Shown: positions 38,540 through 47,655, counted from the stretch's first letter. The stretch: DNA of 64,000 nucleotides from Bacteroidota bacterium (GCA_023622765.1 JAMNYO010000034.1:1-64000), one strand, 5' to 3'. Notes: generated by a model not told the origin, from the sequence alone. Numbers and translations are program-made.

Positions 38540-39199
38540 CTAACTGCCGGCATCATGATGTTTTACCGTGGGTAATTGAATTTTATACCTAACGGCAATA
38601 AACCTTATCAGCATCACGGAAGAAGCCGAGATAATGTTGATTAAAGCACGGTTCATATCGAGCCAGTAACATAACGCGAACACGAGTCCCCCGATAATAC
38701 AAGCTACCGCATAGATGTCCCGACGCAATATGAGCGGCATTTCATTAATTAAGACATCCCTAATCAGACCTCCGACCGAGCCAGTAATCATACCCATGAT
38801 AATGGCAACCCAAAACGGGAGATTCGCGGCCAAGGTTTTTTCGATTCCCACCACTACAAATAGGCCGAGACCAATGGTATCGAATAAAAACAGGGTTTTA
38901 TTCAACCTGAAAATATACTTTTTGAGAAAGATGAACGATAGCAAAGCCACCGCTGTAACTATTAGATAGGAGCTATTTAACATCCAAAATGGCATTACCC
39001 CTAACAACAGGTCGCGCGTTGTTCCACCACCAATAGCCGTAACCAGTCCAACGACATAAGCTCCAAACCAATCGAATTCTTTTTCGGCAGCCAACCTAAT
39101 CCCGCTCATAGCAAATGCAAAAGTTCCAATATGGTCTAGCAGTATGACAAAATTATCCCTAATATAATCTGATACAAGTTGATATAACAGTTCAAACAT
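38540..39199 (-). CDS. Trimeric intracellular cation (TRIC/UPF0126) channel family protein
   Basis: A 219-residue membrane protein with about seven transmembrane segments arranged as two homologous halves. Each half carries the glycine-rich signature (AIGGGTTRDLLLG and SVGGLIRDVLIN). Prokaryotic members form K+-permeable homotrimers; some are annotated YicG. Its promoter module is a near copy of that of the pan/coa operon. Confidence 0.9.
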   Translation of the reverse strand: MFELLYQLVSDYIRDNFVILLDHIGTFAFAMSGIRLAAEKEFDWFGAYVVGLVTAIGGGTTRDLLLGVMPFWMLNSSYLIVTAVALLSFIFLKKYIFRLNKTLFLFDTIGLGLFVVVGIEKTLAANLPFWVAIIMGMITGSVGGLIRDVLINEMPLILRRDIYAVACIIGGLVFALCYWLDMNRALINIISASSVMLIRFIAVRYKIQLPTVKHHDAGS

Positions 39200-39254
39200 T
39201 TTTTTATCAATTAATTGTCTATTATCTCTTTCTTAAATTTCCATCAATTATCAA

Positions 39255-39316
39255 TGCAAAGATAATCCTTCCGTGATGAACTTTACAAAAAAAGAAAAAA
39301 GAAAGCACATTGATAC
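39255..39316 (-). repeat. 62-bp promoter module, copy B (upstream of the TRIC gene)
   Basis: 90% identical to 37514-37575. The -7 box TATCTTTG is at 39264-39257 on the minus strand. The leader to the TRIC start is about 55 nt. Confidence 0.75.
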
Positions 39317-39433
39317 AATATCATGTTGTTTTTGGATGTATTAGGCAGTATCCTGAAAAAGCAAGTTGGGTTAAACACCCAAGTTGGATGATGAACAAAT
39401 TAATTTGATTGGGAAGAAAATTGGTAGGCAGAC

Positions 39434-40543
39434 TTATATTGCCACGTTAAACCCCACCGATTTTCGTGTGTTTGCTTGCGTGGCATAGGAATTTTCATTC
39501 TGGTTGTATATATCGGTCAATGTCATATGATTGTCGATTTTATTGTTGAAGCCAAGTTTGTCTGATAACGCTTGCGCTTTTGCCACATCAAGTTCATTAA
39601 ATTCATATTTTGCAATTAATCTGCCTTTGCGGAGCAAAGCTTTATCAAGCCTTGATATATCGGTATTGAACGAGCAGATTATTTGAATGTTCAAACAGTC
39701 CGAAAGCAATCCGTCCGTAAGATTTAACAGTGCCGACACGGCCGATGAACCGCTTTGATTTCTGTCTATCAGGATATTTTCCGCATCTTCCACCACGAAA
39801 ACACAGTTCTTGTTATCCAACAGCAGTTCCACGAGCCCGGGGTCGGTAATGGATGCTGCCATATTGGGTGGCAAGAAAATCACATCTTTACGAATTTGAC
39901 TTATCAGGTAACGCAAGTAAAATGTTTTCCCCGTTCCGGGTTTCCCGTGTAAAAGCACCAAACCTTTATCATTCTCTTTTTGCAAACGATTTATAATGGT
40001 TTCGTGAACAGGCAAAAAATCATCGTTATAGTTATCTTCAATGCTCAATTTTGGACGTTTAATATTCATTTTAGATGTAGTTAAATGATTGTGGCAACGA
40101 TGAATTAAACTGATATGCGGTTTATTCTTATTCTTCTTTTTAAAACCTGAAATCTCCTGTACTAATTTAGCGACCGTATCGTAAGGTGTAACTCTATAAT
40201 AAACTTCAAACTCACTTACATATTCACCCGATAAGGTAATAACCGTATCGTCAAACAGCCACAAAATTATGTCATTAATGGTCTTTCCTTTTTCAGTGTT
40301 TACAATAACATCTTTTATCTCATCACTGTATTGGGTGATAATGTGTTCAAGCGCTTTTTTAACACTAATTCCACTATCAAGCTCAATACTATTTGGAAAT
40401 GTGTTGAAGCAATACATAAACAGGTTACGTATGTCGATTTCTCTACTATTATTAATTGTCGTGAGTAGATCCAATTTTCCGGTGTCAATTGGCGTTGCTT
40501 TTGCCGCTGAAAGCTGAACGATTTTTTCAACTAAACTTTTCAT
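39434..40543 (-). CDS. AAA-family ATPase of unknown role
   Basis: A 369-residue protein. The N-terminal 180 residues are unassigned. The AAA core has Walker A (LLHGKPGTGKT), Walker B (VFVVEDAE), sensor 1 (IICSFNTDI) and an Arg-finger region (LLRKGRLIAKYEF). I set the start at the ATG at 40543 (MKSLVEKIVQ), which lies about 20 nt after a TATCTTTG -7 box. Related stand-alone ATPases are common in Bacteroidales genomes, but I know of no defined function. No partner gene is adjacent on this strand except the fragment upstream. Confidence 0.8.
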   Translation of the reverse strand: MKSLVEKIVQLSAAKATPIDTGKLDLLTTINNSREIDIRNLFMYCFNTFPNSIELDSGISVKKALEHIITQYSDEIKDVIVNTEKGKTINDIILWLFDDTVITLSGEYVSEFEVYYRVTPYDTVAKLVQEISGFKKKNKNKPHISLIHRCHNHLTTSKMNIKRPKLSIEDNYNDDFLPVHETIINRLQKENDKGLVLLHGKPGTGKTFYLRYLISQIRKDVIFLPPNMAASITDPGLVELLLDNKNCVFVVEDAENILIDRNQSGSSAVSALLNLTDGLLSDCLNIQIICSFNTDISRLDKALLRKGRLIAKYEFNELDVAKAQALSDKLGFNNKIDNHMTLTDIYNQNENSYATQANTRKSVGFNVAI

Positions 40544-40568
40544 CTGCTTCTTTTTATTGATTATGATG

Positions 40569-40576
40569 CAAAGATA
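40569..40576 (-). promoter_or_regulatory. -7 box for the AAA ATPase gene
   Basis: TATCTTTG on the minus strand, 25 nt before the ATG at 40543. It supports that start. Confidence 0.5.
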
Positions 40577-40797
40577 GCCGCATGATACGCCAAAAGACTG
40601 CACACCTAAGTCAAATTTCAAAAAGAATGGGGTTATTGGTCCATTGATATTGTGCATCCACTACAGATGCATTGGAAAATGTTGTTTGAGCATGTTTTTC
40701 TTTGCCGTAAGCATCGTGAATATGCCTAACTGCCGATGAAAGCTGTGAGTGTCAGAGATGTGGAGTAGATGCATTTATTGAGATAGTACCATCAATA

Positions 40798-41118
40798 TCA
40801 TTTATCCATTTCAAACTTCTTGTTTAAAAACAAGTTAACAAAAGGATGCCATCTCTTCCAACTTTTCCCTATATGTATTGACGGATGATAAATAGCCAAT
40901 GCAGGAATGATTTTACCCTCTATATTGTATTTCCTTAATGGCAATGAATCACCATTTATTGGCATTCTTGATTTTTTCTGAAAATATTGAATAAATTGAT
41001 AAAAAATAACCCAACTCCAAAGGTCAACTCGCTCTTCTTGAGATAACTCTTTGTTTGTCAAAAATCTTTCAAAACAAGTATAAGTATTTTTCCAACTTTC
41101 AAATCCATTATTATTTAG
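40798..41118 (-). pseudogene. Start-less gene fragment of unknown family
   Basis: The frame is open from a TAA at 41119-41121 to a stop at 40798. It reads coherently (FLTNKELSQEERVDLWSW, IPALAIYHPSIHIGKSWKRW) but has no ATG; the only possible start is a TTG at 41061 (87 residues). The sequence looks like the C-terminal end of a longer protein whose 5' part is gone. I do not recognise the family. Confidence 0.4.
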
Positions 41119-41277
41119 TTAGTAAATACTATTTTAATGGACTTTTTGAGTAACAACTTGATGTAAAGCTCCTTTTGCTTCCATATTGTTATAAGTCAAA
41201 GAAACAAACATACAATATTTCTATATAAAAACCAGCATTCTGATAGCTTTTCAGAATAATCATTATATGACAAAACG

Positions 41278-42222
41278 TTAAACCTTTCCTTCATACATCT
41301 CACTCATTTCCTTTACTTTACCGGCAAACTCATCCCGTAACCACTGTGGTTTTATCACCTCTACTTCTTCTCCATAAGAGAACAATTCTTTCATAAAATC
41401 AAATGTCGGTTGAACAAAAAATTGGAACGTGGCAGAATCGCTATCTTCTGCAATCAAGGTTTGAGAATGATGCAAAGGAAGCGTTTCAAAATATTTTCGC
41501 TGATTACCAAACACTTTTACCTCTACAATTTCAGTATCATAGTCGGAATCAACAATAATCCCATAATTGTTATGAAAATAGTTTTCCGGTGAAAAATCGT
41601 CAGGATAATCGAATGGTGACTTTGTGATTTCCAATTGCTGTATGCGGTCGAGCGAGTAAATCCGCAGTTGATCGTAGTTAGGACTCCGGGCCAACACATA
41701 CCATCGTTGTCTAAAAACCTTTAAACAGTAAGGTTCGATGTGAAAGGTAGTTGGTTTACTGCGCTCGAAACTTTGATAGGTTATCTCTACCGTTAAATTT
41801 TCTTTAATCGATTCGAGAAACGGGGTAAGGTATTGATGCCCAGAGGGAATATTCTCAAACAAAATTCTGTCTTGTACCCCCTTACTTTCGTTCAGTAAAT
41901 TACCTACTGAAAAGGCATTCAGCATCCAAGTGCGAATACCACCCCTGCGAATATCATCCTCGTTTTCTATGTAATAGACATAACCACCCCGCCTATCGCA
42001 CTCGATATTGATATCGAACATCTCTTCAATGGCAACTCTATGATTATGAAAAGTACGCAACGGGATATCTTCACCCGAGTAGTTTAAACGGGAGTGAATC
42101 CATTTCTCATTGATTTCCTCAAACGTGATTCTGCCCGCCCGTTGAATGGTTTCAACCAACCAAACATAGCGGTTAAATAGGGCGGAAGTGTTTTCCTTGC
42201 TGCTTTTTCTATTTGGCTTCAT
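41278..42222 (-). CDS. WYL-domain transcriptional regulator
   Basis: A 314-residue regulator. The N-terminal 80 residues form a winged helix-turn-helix (RYVWLVETIQRAGRITFEEI). The WYL domain is around 150-210 (VFRQRWYVLARSPNYDQLRIYSLDRI, the name-giving RWYVLAR), and the C-terminal WCX extension follows (FDFMKELFSYGEEVEVIKP). This HTH-WYL-WCX layout is shared by BrxR/CapW-type repressors of phage-defence loci as well as by other metabolite-responsive regulators. No recognisable defence operon is adjacent, so its targets are unknown. Confidence 0.88.
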   Translation of the reverse strand: MKPNRKSSKENTSALFNRYVWLVETIQRAGRITFEEINEKWIHSRLNYSGEDIPLRTFHNHRVAIEEMFDINIECDRRGGYVYYIENEDDIRRGGIRTWMLNAFSVGNLLNESKGVQDRILFENIPSGHQYLTPFLESIKENLTVEITYQSFERSKPTTFHIEPYCLKVFRQRWYVLARSPNYDQLRIYSLDRIQQLEITKSPFDYPDDFSPENYFHNNYGIIVDSDYDTEIVEVKVFGNQRKYFETLPLHHSQTLIAEDSDSATFQFFVQPTFDFMKELFSYGEEVEVIKPQWLRDEFAGKVKEMSEMYEGKV

Positions 42223-42447
42223 ACAATGTTGTTTTCGTTTTCAGTCCACTGTTATAATCTGCGATATAACAAAAATAGAACAAACATATGCCAAATAAAA
42301 GCACAGGATAGCTAGAAAAATGATAAACTTTAGCGACGTAGACTGCTCAAAATAACAAAGCTCTGGCTGTACACCCGTAAGAGTTGCGCTCGCAAAAAAA
42401 GGACTCGTCACACCTTACTTAGCAAGCTACAAAGAAAATCAACAAAT

Positions 42448-42491
42448 TTGTTCGCAATTTTGTGAACAATTAGATATAATTCTTATATTTG
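42448..42491 (+). promoter_or_regulatory. Promoter and operator of higBA
   Basis: TTTG (42459-42462), 21 nt, then TATATTTG (42484-42491). An inverted repeat TTGTTC ... GAACAA (42448-42469) covers the -33 box and is a good candidate for HigA autoregulation. Confidence 0.6.
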
Positions 42492-42511
42492 CATTAGTCA
42501 ACACGAAGTCT

Positions 42512-42826
42512 ATGATTGTAGTTTTTAACAAACGGTATTTGCAAGAACTCTACCAACAAGGGGCAAGTAGTAATAAAAAGCATCGCTTTCAACCACAGGT
42601 TGTTCGTAAGTATCAAGCCTGCATAAACCTTATGATAGCTACACCTGACCTGCAGTCACTTGCCAAATACAGAGGTTTGAATCTTAAAAAGCTCATAGGT
42701 GACAAGAACGATACGTTTTGTATACGGATTGACAGGCAATACCGCATTGAATTTACCGTGCAGGAATCCTTGGAACCCGTTGCAACCATTTGCTTCATTA
42801 CCGAATTATCCAAACACTATAAATAA
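42512..42826 (+). CDS. higB: HigB-type toxin (RelE superfamily)
   Basis: A 104-residue ribosome-dependent mRNA endonuclease. The fold shows a basic, helix-rich N-terminal half and the typical C-terminal strands (TFCIRIDRQYRIEFTVQ). It precedes its antitoxin, the usual order for HigBA, with 10 bp between the genes. Confidence 0.88.
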   Translation: MIVVFNKRYLQELYQQGASSNKKHRFQPQVVRKYQACINLMIATPDLQSLAKYRGLNLKKLIGDKNDTFCIRIDRQYRIEFTVQESLEPVATICFITELSKHYK

Positions 42827-42836
42827 CTTTGCCATT

Positions 42837-43181
42837 ATGATCACAATACAAGGAATTAATCCCCGAATGATTGCTAACAATATCGTTCCTTCCGTACCTG
42901 TTCACCCGGGACCGGTCATTAAAGATGAAATCGAGTTCAGGGGTATCAGTCAACGGCAACTTGCCAAGCAAATGGGAATCTCTTATTCGCAGTTCAACGA
43001 AATCCTCAACGGTAAGCGCCCACTCTCTACTGAAACGGCTCTCTTGTTAGAAGCAACGTTGGGTATTGACGCTGCTCCACTAATGAATATGCAAACCGAT
43101 TATAACCTACAGGTAGCCAAAAACAATCAATCGTTTTTAAGGCGACTTAAGCAAGTGCGCGAAACATGCGCCTCGCTTTAG
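42837..43181 (+). CDS. higA: HigA-type XRE antitoxin
   Basis: A 114-residue antitoxin with a helix-turn-helix (RQLAKQMGISYSQFNEILNG). The stretch HPGPVIKDEIEFRGISQRQL is the HigA hallmark. The ATG at 42837 gives the standard N-terminus; a longer reading would overlap the toxin gene. Confidence 0.9.
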   Translation: MITIQGINPRMIANNIVPSVPVHPGPVIKDEIEFRGISQRQLAKQMGISYSQFNEILNGKRPLSTETALLLEATLGIDAAPLMNMQTDYNLQVAKNNQSFLRRLKQVRETCASL

Positions 43182-43205
43182 ACTTTCAGATAATTACTCT
43201 AATAG

Positions 43206-44033
43206 TTATTTTGTGCGCTTAATCCACTCGTCCGCGATGGCGGCATCGTAGCCCATCTTTTTTGCCTGCAGGAAGTCCTCACGAGCCGCCATCTTATCAA
43301 ACTGCTCCAAGCGCAAACGGCCACGCAACACGTAGTAGTAGGGATTGTCCTTTTGTGAACTCCACGCCGCTTGCAGGTCGGCTGCCGCCCGTGAAAACCG
43401 ATCGGTGTTCAGGTAACACTCCGCCCGGTTCATGTAAAAGATGGGATTAGGATCCGGCACGGTTTCCAACAGGTGGGTGTAAATGTCACCTGCGGCCTCC
43501 CAGTTATCGTCCAGCTTAAAGAGCAGCGACTCGCACAGCTTCGTGTACATATCATCCGGGGCAATCGCTTTCGCGGCGTTGAAATCGGCCTCGGCGCTCG
43601 CACGGTCGCTCTTATCCAGGAACAGCAATCCCCGGCGGTAATAGGCCTCCACATCTTCCGGGTAATGGCGAATGATGGCGTCATAATCCTCCATCGCCTC
43701 ATCAAAACGGTCCATATCGCATAACAGAGAGGCACGGTGATGCAGCACCACCTTGGGCATCGGGTTATTCCCCAGGGAAGCGGTGAACGAGATATAGGCG
43801 TCGTCAAGCAGTCCCAGTTGCCGCTGCAAGATCCCCAAGTTCAATAGCAGCACGGGGTTATGCTCGTTCGCGGGCTCCATCGCCATGGCCCGCTGCAAAG
43901 CGTAAGCCGCGCTATCCAGTTTGTTCGCCTCTATATAGTCGGCCGATTGACTAACCCACCCCATGTAATCAGGTGTTTGCGCCACCAAAACAAGCGAGCA
44001 AAAAGACAGAAGCAGCGTAAATAAAGTTTTCAT
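43206..44033 (-). CDS. Secreted TPR-repeat protein
   Basis: A 275-residue protein with a signal peptide (MKTLFTLLLSFCSLVLVAQT) and about six TPR units (for example PVLLLNLGILQRQLGLLDDA, VEAYYRRGLLFLDKSDRASA). The ATG at 44033 fits a -7 box at 44066-44059 (TACTTTTG). It is probably periplasmic. Its G+C content by eye matches the core regions rather than the accessory block to its left, so it probably marks the block's right edge. Confidence 0.85.
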   Translation of the reverse strand: MKTLFTLLLSFCSLVLVAQTPDYMGWVSQSADYIEANKLDSAAYALQRAMAMEPANEHNPVLLLNLGILQRQLGLLDDAYISFTASLGNNPMPKVVLHHRASLLCDMDRFDEAMEDYDAIIRHYPEDVEAYYRRGLLFLDKSDRASAEADFNAAKAIAPDDMYTKLCESLLFKLDDNWEAAGDIYTHLLETVPDPNPIFYMNRAECYLNTDRFSRAAADLQAAWSSQKDNPYYYVLRGRLRLEQFDKMAAREDFLQAKKMGYDAAIADEWIKRTK

Positions 44034-44058
44034 TTCATTCGTTGACTGATTCTCCCTA

Positions 44059-44066
44059 CAAAAGTA
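44059..44066 (-). promoter_or_regulatory. -7 box for the TPR gene
   Basis: TACTTTTG on the minus strand, 25 nt before the ATG at 44033. Confidence 0.5.
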
Positions 44067-44067
44067 C

Positions 44068-44094
44068 ATGAAAAAACCGCTTTTCGCAAGTGCA
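44068..44094 (+). repeat. Left copy of the direct repeat flanking hipBA
   Basis: ATGAAAAAACCGCTTTTC followed by GCAAGTGCA. It matches 45895-45920 with two substitutions and one A-run difference. Confidence 0.65.
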
Positions 44095-44160
44095 ATAGGA
44101 ATACACATCCATATCAATTTTCGCTTTCATGTACGACAATCAAAAAAAGACATAATGCTT

Positions 44161-44205
44161 GATATATCAAACATATTTACTATTTTTGCACGATATATCA
44201 AACAT
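44161..44205 (+). promoter_or_regulatory. hipBA promoter bracketed by two identical operators
   Basis: GATATATCAAACAT occurs at 44161-44174 and again at 44192-44205, 31 bp apart (three helical turns). Between them is the -7 box TATTTTTG (44181-44188). Each operator has a palindromic core GATATATC. Two HipB dimers on the same DNA face would shut the promoter. Confidence 0.75.
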
Positions 44206-44282
44206 TATTGTAAAACAACTGCTTGAATTATTACGCTTCGGCGTAGAACTTCGAATTCAAGACAGTCAAAAAAAATCAAGTT

Positions 44283-44606
44283 ATGAAGAGAGCGAAAACT
44301 GTTCTATTACCCAGGCTGGCGTCTATCCTAGAAGAGATGGGCGAGAATATAAAGCTTGCCCGTTTAAGAAGGAAGTTATCGGCTGAACAGGTTGCCGAAC
44401 GTGCCGGCATTTCACGTTCTACCCTGTGGCTGGTTGAACAAGGGTCACCGGGTACTTCATTGGGGATTTACGCCCAAGTATTGTTTGTACTGGGGTTAGA
44501 AAAAGACCTGCTCCTGTTGGCAAAAGATGACAAATTGGGTAGAAAGTTACAGGATGCGAATTTAAGAACCGGTGCCAGGGCTCCCAAGAAAAGTTCCATA
44601 CAGTAA
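44283..44606 (+). CDS. hipB: HipB-type XRE antitoxin
   Basis: A 107-residue antitoxin and repressor. The helix-turn-helix spans about 20-75 (IKLARLRRKLSAEQVAERAG, SRSTLWLVEQG). The basic C-terminal tail (LRTGARAPKKS) may contact HipA or DNA. It lies 23 bp before hipA and shares its promoter. Confidence 0.9.
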   Translation: MKRAKTVLLPRLASILEEMGENIKLARLRRKLSAEQVAERAGISRSTLWLVEQGSPGTSLGIYAQVLFVLGLEKDLLLLAKDDKLGRKLQDANLRTGARAPKKSSIQ

Positions 44607-44635
44607 AATTTAAAGATAAAAAGAATCGCATGAAA
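44593..44635 (+). repeat. Dispersed leader element (type B), copy before hipA
   Basis: It begins GTTCCATACAGTAAAATT and ends in AATCGCATGAAAC; ATG at 44630 is the hipA start. From CATACA onward it aligns to the adaptor leader (9485-9526) with a handful of changes. It overlaps the last codons of hipB. Confidence 0.5.
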
Positions 44636-45889
44636 CGAAAGGAGATATTCGTGTACGCCGATTGGGTGGGATTAGGCGGTCCCACCCTGATGGGAGTCTT
44701 AGCAGTTGACGTGTTGAAGGGGCAAGAGATTTTCTCTTTCGAGTATTCCGGTGAATGGCTGAAATCCAACCATGTCTACATGTTAGACCCTGATTTGGGA
44801 TTTTACCCTGGACCACAGTACTTGAGGGACGAAAAAAATAATTTCGGGCTATTTTTAGATTCCTCTCCCGACCGTTGGGGGCGTGTGTTGATGGAACGGA
44901 GGGAAGCCATTCTGGCCAAAACGGAAAACAGGCAAGCCCGGAAACTCCACGAATCGGACTTCCTATTGGGAGTATATGATTTGCATCGGATGGGAGCGTT
45001 ACGTTTCAAACTTGAACCGAAAGGAGATTTCTTGGACAATGATAAAGACTATTCGGCACCACCATGGACTTCTATTCGAGAGTTGGAACACGCGAGCCTG
45101 GAGTTGGAAAAAAATATCGAAGAGGATAATCCAGACATGTTGAAATGGATAAAGTTGCTGATGGCCCCGGGGTCATCTTTGGGAGGCGCGAGACCCAAGG
45201 CAAGCGTGCAAGACACAACCGGGGCGCTTTGGATCGCGAAATTCCCCAGCAAGAACGATATTATTGACATTGGAGCTTGGGAAATGTTGGCGAATGATTT
45301 GGCGCGAAAATCGGGTATCGAAACGGCCCACGCGATGATACAAAAATACAACAACAGGCACCACACCTATTTAACCAAACGGTTCGATAGGACACCCACG
45401 GGAGAACGACTACACTTTTCTTCGGCAATGACCTTATTGGGATACAGCGACGGCATGGGAGCCGAAGAAGGGGTTAGCTATCTAGAGTTGGTAGAGTTTA
45501 TCATTCAAAACGGGGCCGATGTATCCGCCGACTTGAAAGAGTTGTTCAGAAGAATCGTCTTTTCAATAGCCATCAGCAACACGGACGACCATTTAAGAAA
45601 TCACGGTTTCCTTTTAACGGAGAATGGCTGGATACTTTCACCTGCTTATGACATGAACCCCGATCGGCACGGCATGGGTTTAAAACTCAATATTTCAGAA
45701 AATGACAACTTTTTGGACTTTAACTTAGCGTTGAGCATGGCTTCGTACTTTAGATTAACCGAAAGTGATGCGACTAACCTGATCAATAACATCAGAACGG
45801 TTGTTTCTGATTGGGAAAGAACCGCGAACAAGTACTCCATACCAAAAAATGAACAAGCATTGATGAAATCTGCTTTTCGATGGCAATAA
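44630..45889 (+). CDS. hipA: HipA-type serine/threonine kinase toxin
   Basis: A 419-residue kinase; E. coli HipA phosphorylates glutamyl-tRNA synthetase. The N-subdomain-1 is followed by the autophosphorylation/ATP loop (GSSLGGARPKAS), the catalytic loop (ISNTDDHLRNHGFLL, catalytic Asp) and the metal-binding YDMNPDRHG. It appears intact. It is paired with hipB just upstream. Confidence 0.92.
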   Translation: MKRKEIFVYADWVGLGGPTLMGVLAVDVLKGQEIFSFEYSGEWLKSNHVYMLDPDLGFYPGPQYLRDEKNNFGLFLDSSPDRWGRVLMERREAILAKTENRQARKLHESDFLLGVYDLHRMGALRFKLEPKGDFLDNDKDYSAPPWTSIRELEHASLELEKNIEEDNPDMLKWIKLLMAPGSSLGGARPKASVQDTTGALWIAKFPSKNDIIDIGAWEMLANDLARKSGIETAHAMIQKYNNRHHTYLTKRFDRTPTGERLHFSSAMTLLGYSDGMGAEEGVSYLELVEFIIQNGADVSADLKELFRRIVFSIAISNTDDHLRNHGFLLTENGWILSPAYDMNPDRHGMGLKLNISENDNFLDFNLALSMASYFRLTESDATNLINNIRTVVSDWERTANKYSIPKNEQALMKSAFRWQ

Positions 45890-45894
45890 AGTAG

Positions 45895-45920
45895 ATGAAA
45901 AACCACTTTTCGCAAGTGTA
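45895..45920 (+). repeat. Right copy of the direct repeat flanking hipBA
   Basis: ATGAAAAACCACTTTTCG followed by CAAGTGTA, just after hipA and before the 3' end of prfC. See the copy at 44068-44094. Confidence 0.65.
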
Positions 45921-45940
45921 TGATACAATCACTGAACCCG

Positions 45941-47515
45941 CTAAAACTCGGAGTTAAAATGGAAGCGGATGTTTTTGAAATCCTGTTGCGCCATCATCAA
46001 GATGTAGTTCGACTCCGCGAGGAAAACATCCCTACCCTCTTTGTCGAGCGCCATGTACTGGTGCTTTCGCTGCTTGAACTCAGCCAGTTGCGCCTCATCG
46101 TCGCTCTCGATCCAGCAAGCTTTATAAAGGTTGATAGGCTCCCAGCGACACTGCGCCCCGTACTCGTGCAGCAACCGGTACTCGATCACCTCGAATTGAA
46201 GCTGCCCTACCGTCCCGATTACCTTCCTCCCGTTAAACTGGTTGGTAAACAACTGGGCAACCCCCTCGTCCATTAGTTGCTCTACCCCCTTGTGCAACTG
46301 CTTCGCCTTCATGGGATCGGCATTCTCGATGTACTTGAACATCTCGGGCGAGAAGCTGGGCAACCCCTTGAAGTGCAACAACTCGCCCGAGGTGAGCGTG
46401 TCGCCAATCTTGAAGTTGCCGTTATCGGGCAACCCCACGATATCGCCCGCGAACGCCTCGTCAAGGATCTCTTTTTTCTGCGCCATGAAAGCGGTCGGCG
46501 ACGAGAACCTCATGGTACGGTCAAGCCGCGCATGCCGGTAGTTCACGTTCCGCTCAAACTTGCCGGAGCAGACCTTCAGGAAGGCGATGCGGGAGCGGTG
46601 ATTGGGATCCATATTCGCGTGAATCTTGAAAACGAAGCCGGTGAACTCCTCCTCGTAAGGGTCTACGGTGCGCTCGATGGCCTGCACGGGGCGGGGCGAA
46701 GGGGCAATCTCGATGAAGCAGTCCAGTAACTCCTTTACCCCGAAATTGTTCAACGCGGAGCCGAAGAAGACCGGCGCCAACCTGCCCGCGAGGTACTCCT
46801 CGCGATCGAACGCGGGGTACACCCCGGTAATCAACTCCAAGTCGTCGCGTAGCCTTTTGGCTAACGCCCCGCCAATATGCTGCTCCAGCTCCGGCCCGTT
46901 CACGTCCAGCCGAATCGACTCGGTAACCCGCTGCTTGCTAGGCTGATAAAGGTCGAGGCGATCACGGTAAAGGTTGTACACCCCCTTGAATCGTTCCCCC
47001 ATATCGATGGGCCAGCTCAACGGGCGAACGGTAATCTTCAACTCCTCCTCCAGCTCATCGAGGATTTCAAACGGATCGCGCCCCTCGCGGTCCAGCTTGT
47101 TCACGAATATCATTACCGGGGTGTGGCGCATCCTGCAAACCTCCATCAGCTTGCGGGTTTGAGTCTCCACTCCTTTCGCCACGTCTACCACCACGATCAC
47201 GCTATCCACCGCCGTGAGGGTACGGTAGGTATCCTCGGCGAAATCTTGGTGACCGGGCGTATCCAATATATTTATCTTATGGTCGTTGTACTCGAACCCC
47301 ATGACTGAAGTAGCGACCGAGATACCGCGCTGTTTCTCTATCTCCATCCAGTCAGACGTGGCCGTCTTCCTGATCTTGTTCGACTTAACAGCTCCCGCCA
47401 CGTGAATGGCGCCACCAAAGAGCAGCAGCTTCTCGGTGAGCGTGGTTTTTCCCGCGTCGGGGTGGCTGATCACGGCGAACGTACGTCGCCGCCGAATCTC
47501 TTCTTTTTCTGTCAT
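45941..47515 (-). CDS. prfC: Peptide chain release factor 3
   Basis: A 524-residue translational GTPase that recycles RF1/RF2 from the ribosome. The GTPase motifs are [16 protein letters not shown] (G1), [16 protein letters not shown] (G3) and NKLDREGRD (G4). Domains II and III follow. The length fits RF3 rather than EF-G. It is 140 bp downstream of rfbD on the same strand. Confidence 0.95.
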   Translation of the reverse strand: MTEKEEIRRRRTFAVISHPDAGKTTLTEKLLLFGGAIHVAGAVKSNKIRKTATSDWMEIEKQRGISVATSVMGFEYNDHKINILDTPGHQDFAEDTYRTLTAVDSVIVVVDVAKGVETQTRKLMEVCRMRHTPVMIFVNKLDREGRDPFEILDELEEELKITVRPLSWPIDMGERFKGVYNLYRDRLDLYQPSKQRVTESIRLDVNGPELEQHIGGALAKRLRDDLELITGVYPAFDREEYLAGRLAPVFFGSALNNFGVKELLDCFIEIAPSPRPVQAIERTVDPYEEEFTGFVFKIHANMDPNHRSRIAFLKVCSGKFERNVNYRHARLDRTMRFSSPTAFMAQKKEILDEAFAGDIVGLPDNGNFKIGDTLTSGELLHFKGLPSFSPEMFKYIENADPMKAKQLHKGVEQLMDEGVAQLFTNQFNGRKVIGTVGQLQFEVIEYRLLHEYGAQCRWEPINLYKACWIESDDEAQLAEFKQRKHQYMALDKEGRDVFLAESNYILMMAQQDFKNIRFHFNSEF

Positions 47516-47655
47516 CTATTTCTATTCTTCTCTTCCTTGTAATCCCTCGTGTTTTCGTTTCTCTCGTTTCTTCTATCCCTAATATTTCTTTCATCACGCG
47601 ATACTTGCCTTTGCAAAACTCCAAGGCTCCCCTTCTTCCACTCTTTATGCTTCTA

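Noticed and set aside
32838-45940. A complete integrative element using tRNA-Arg as attachment site
   Set aside because: I found no integrase and no second copy of the tRNA 3' end near the right boundary.
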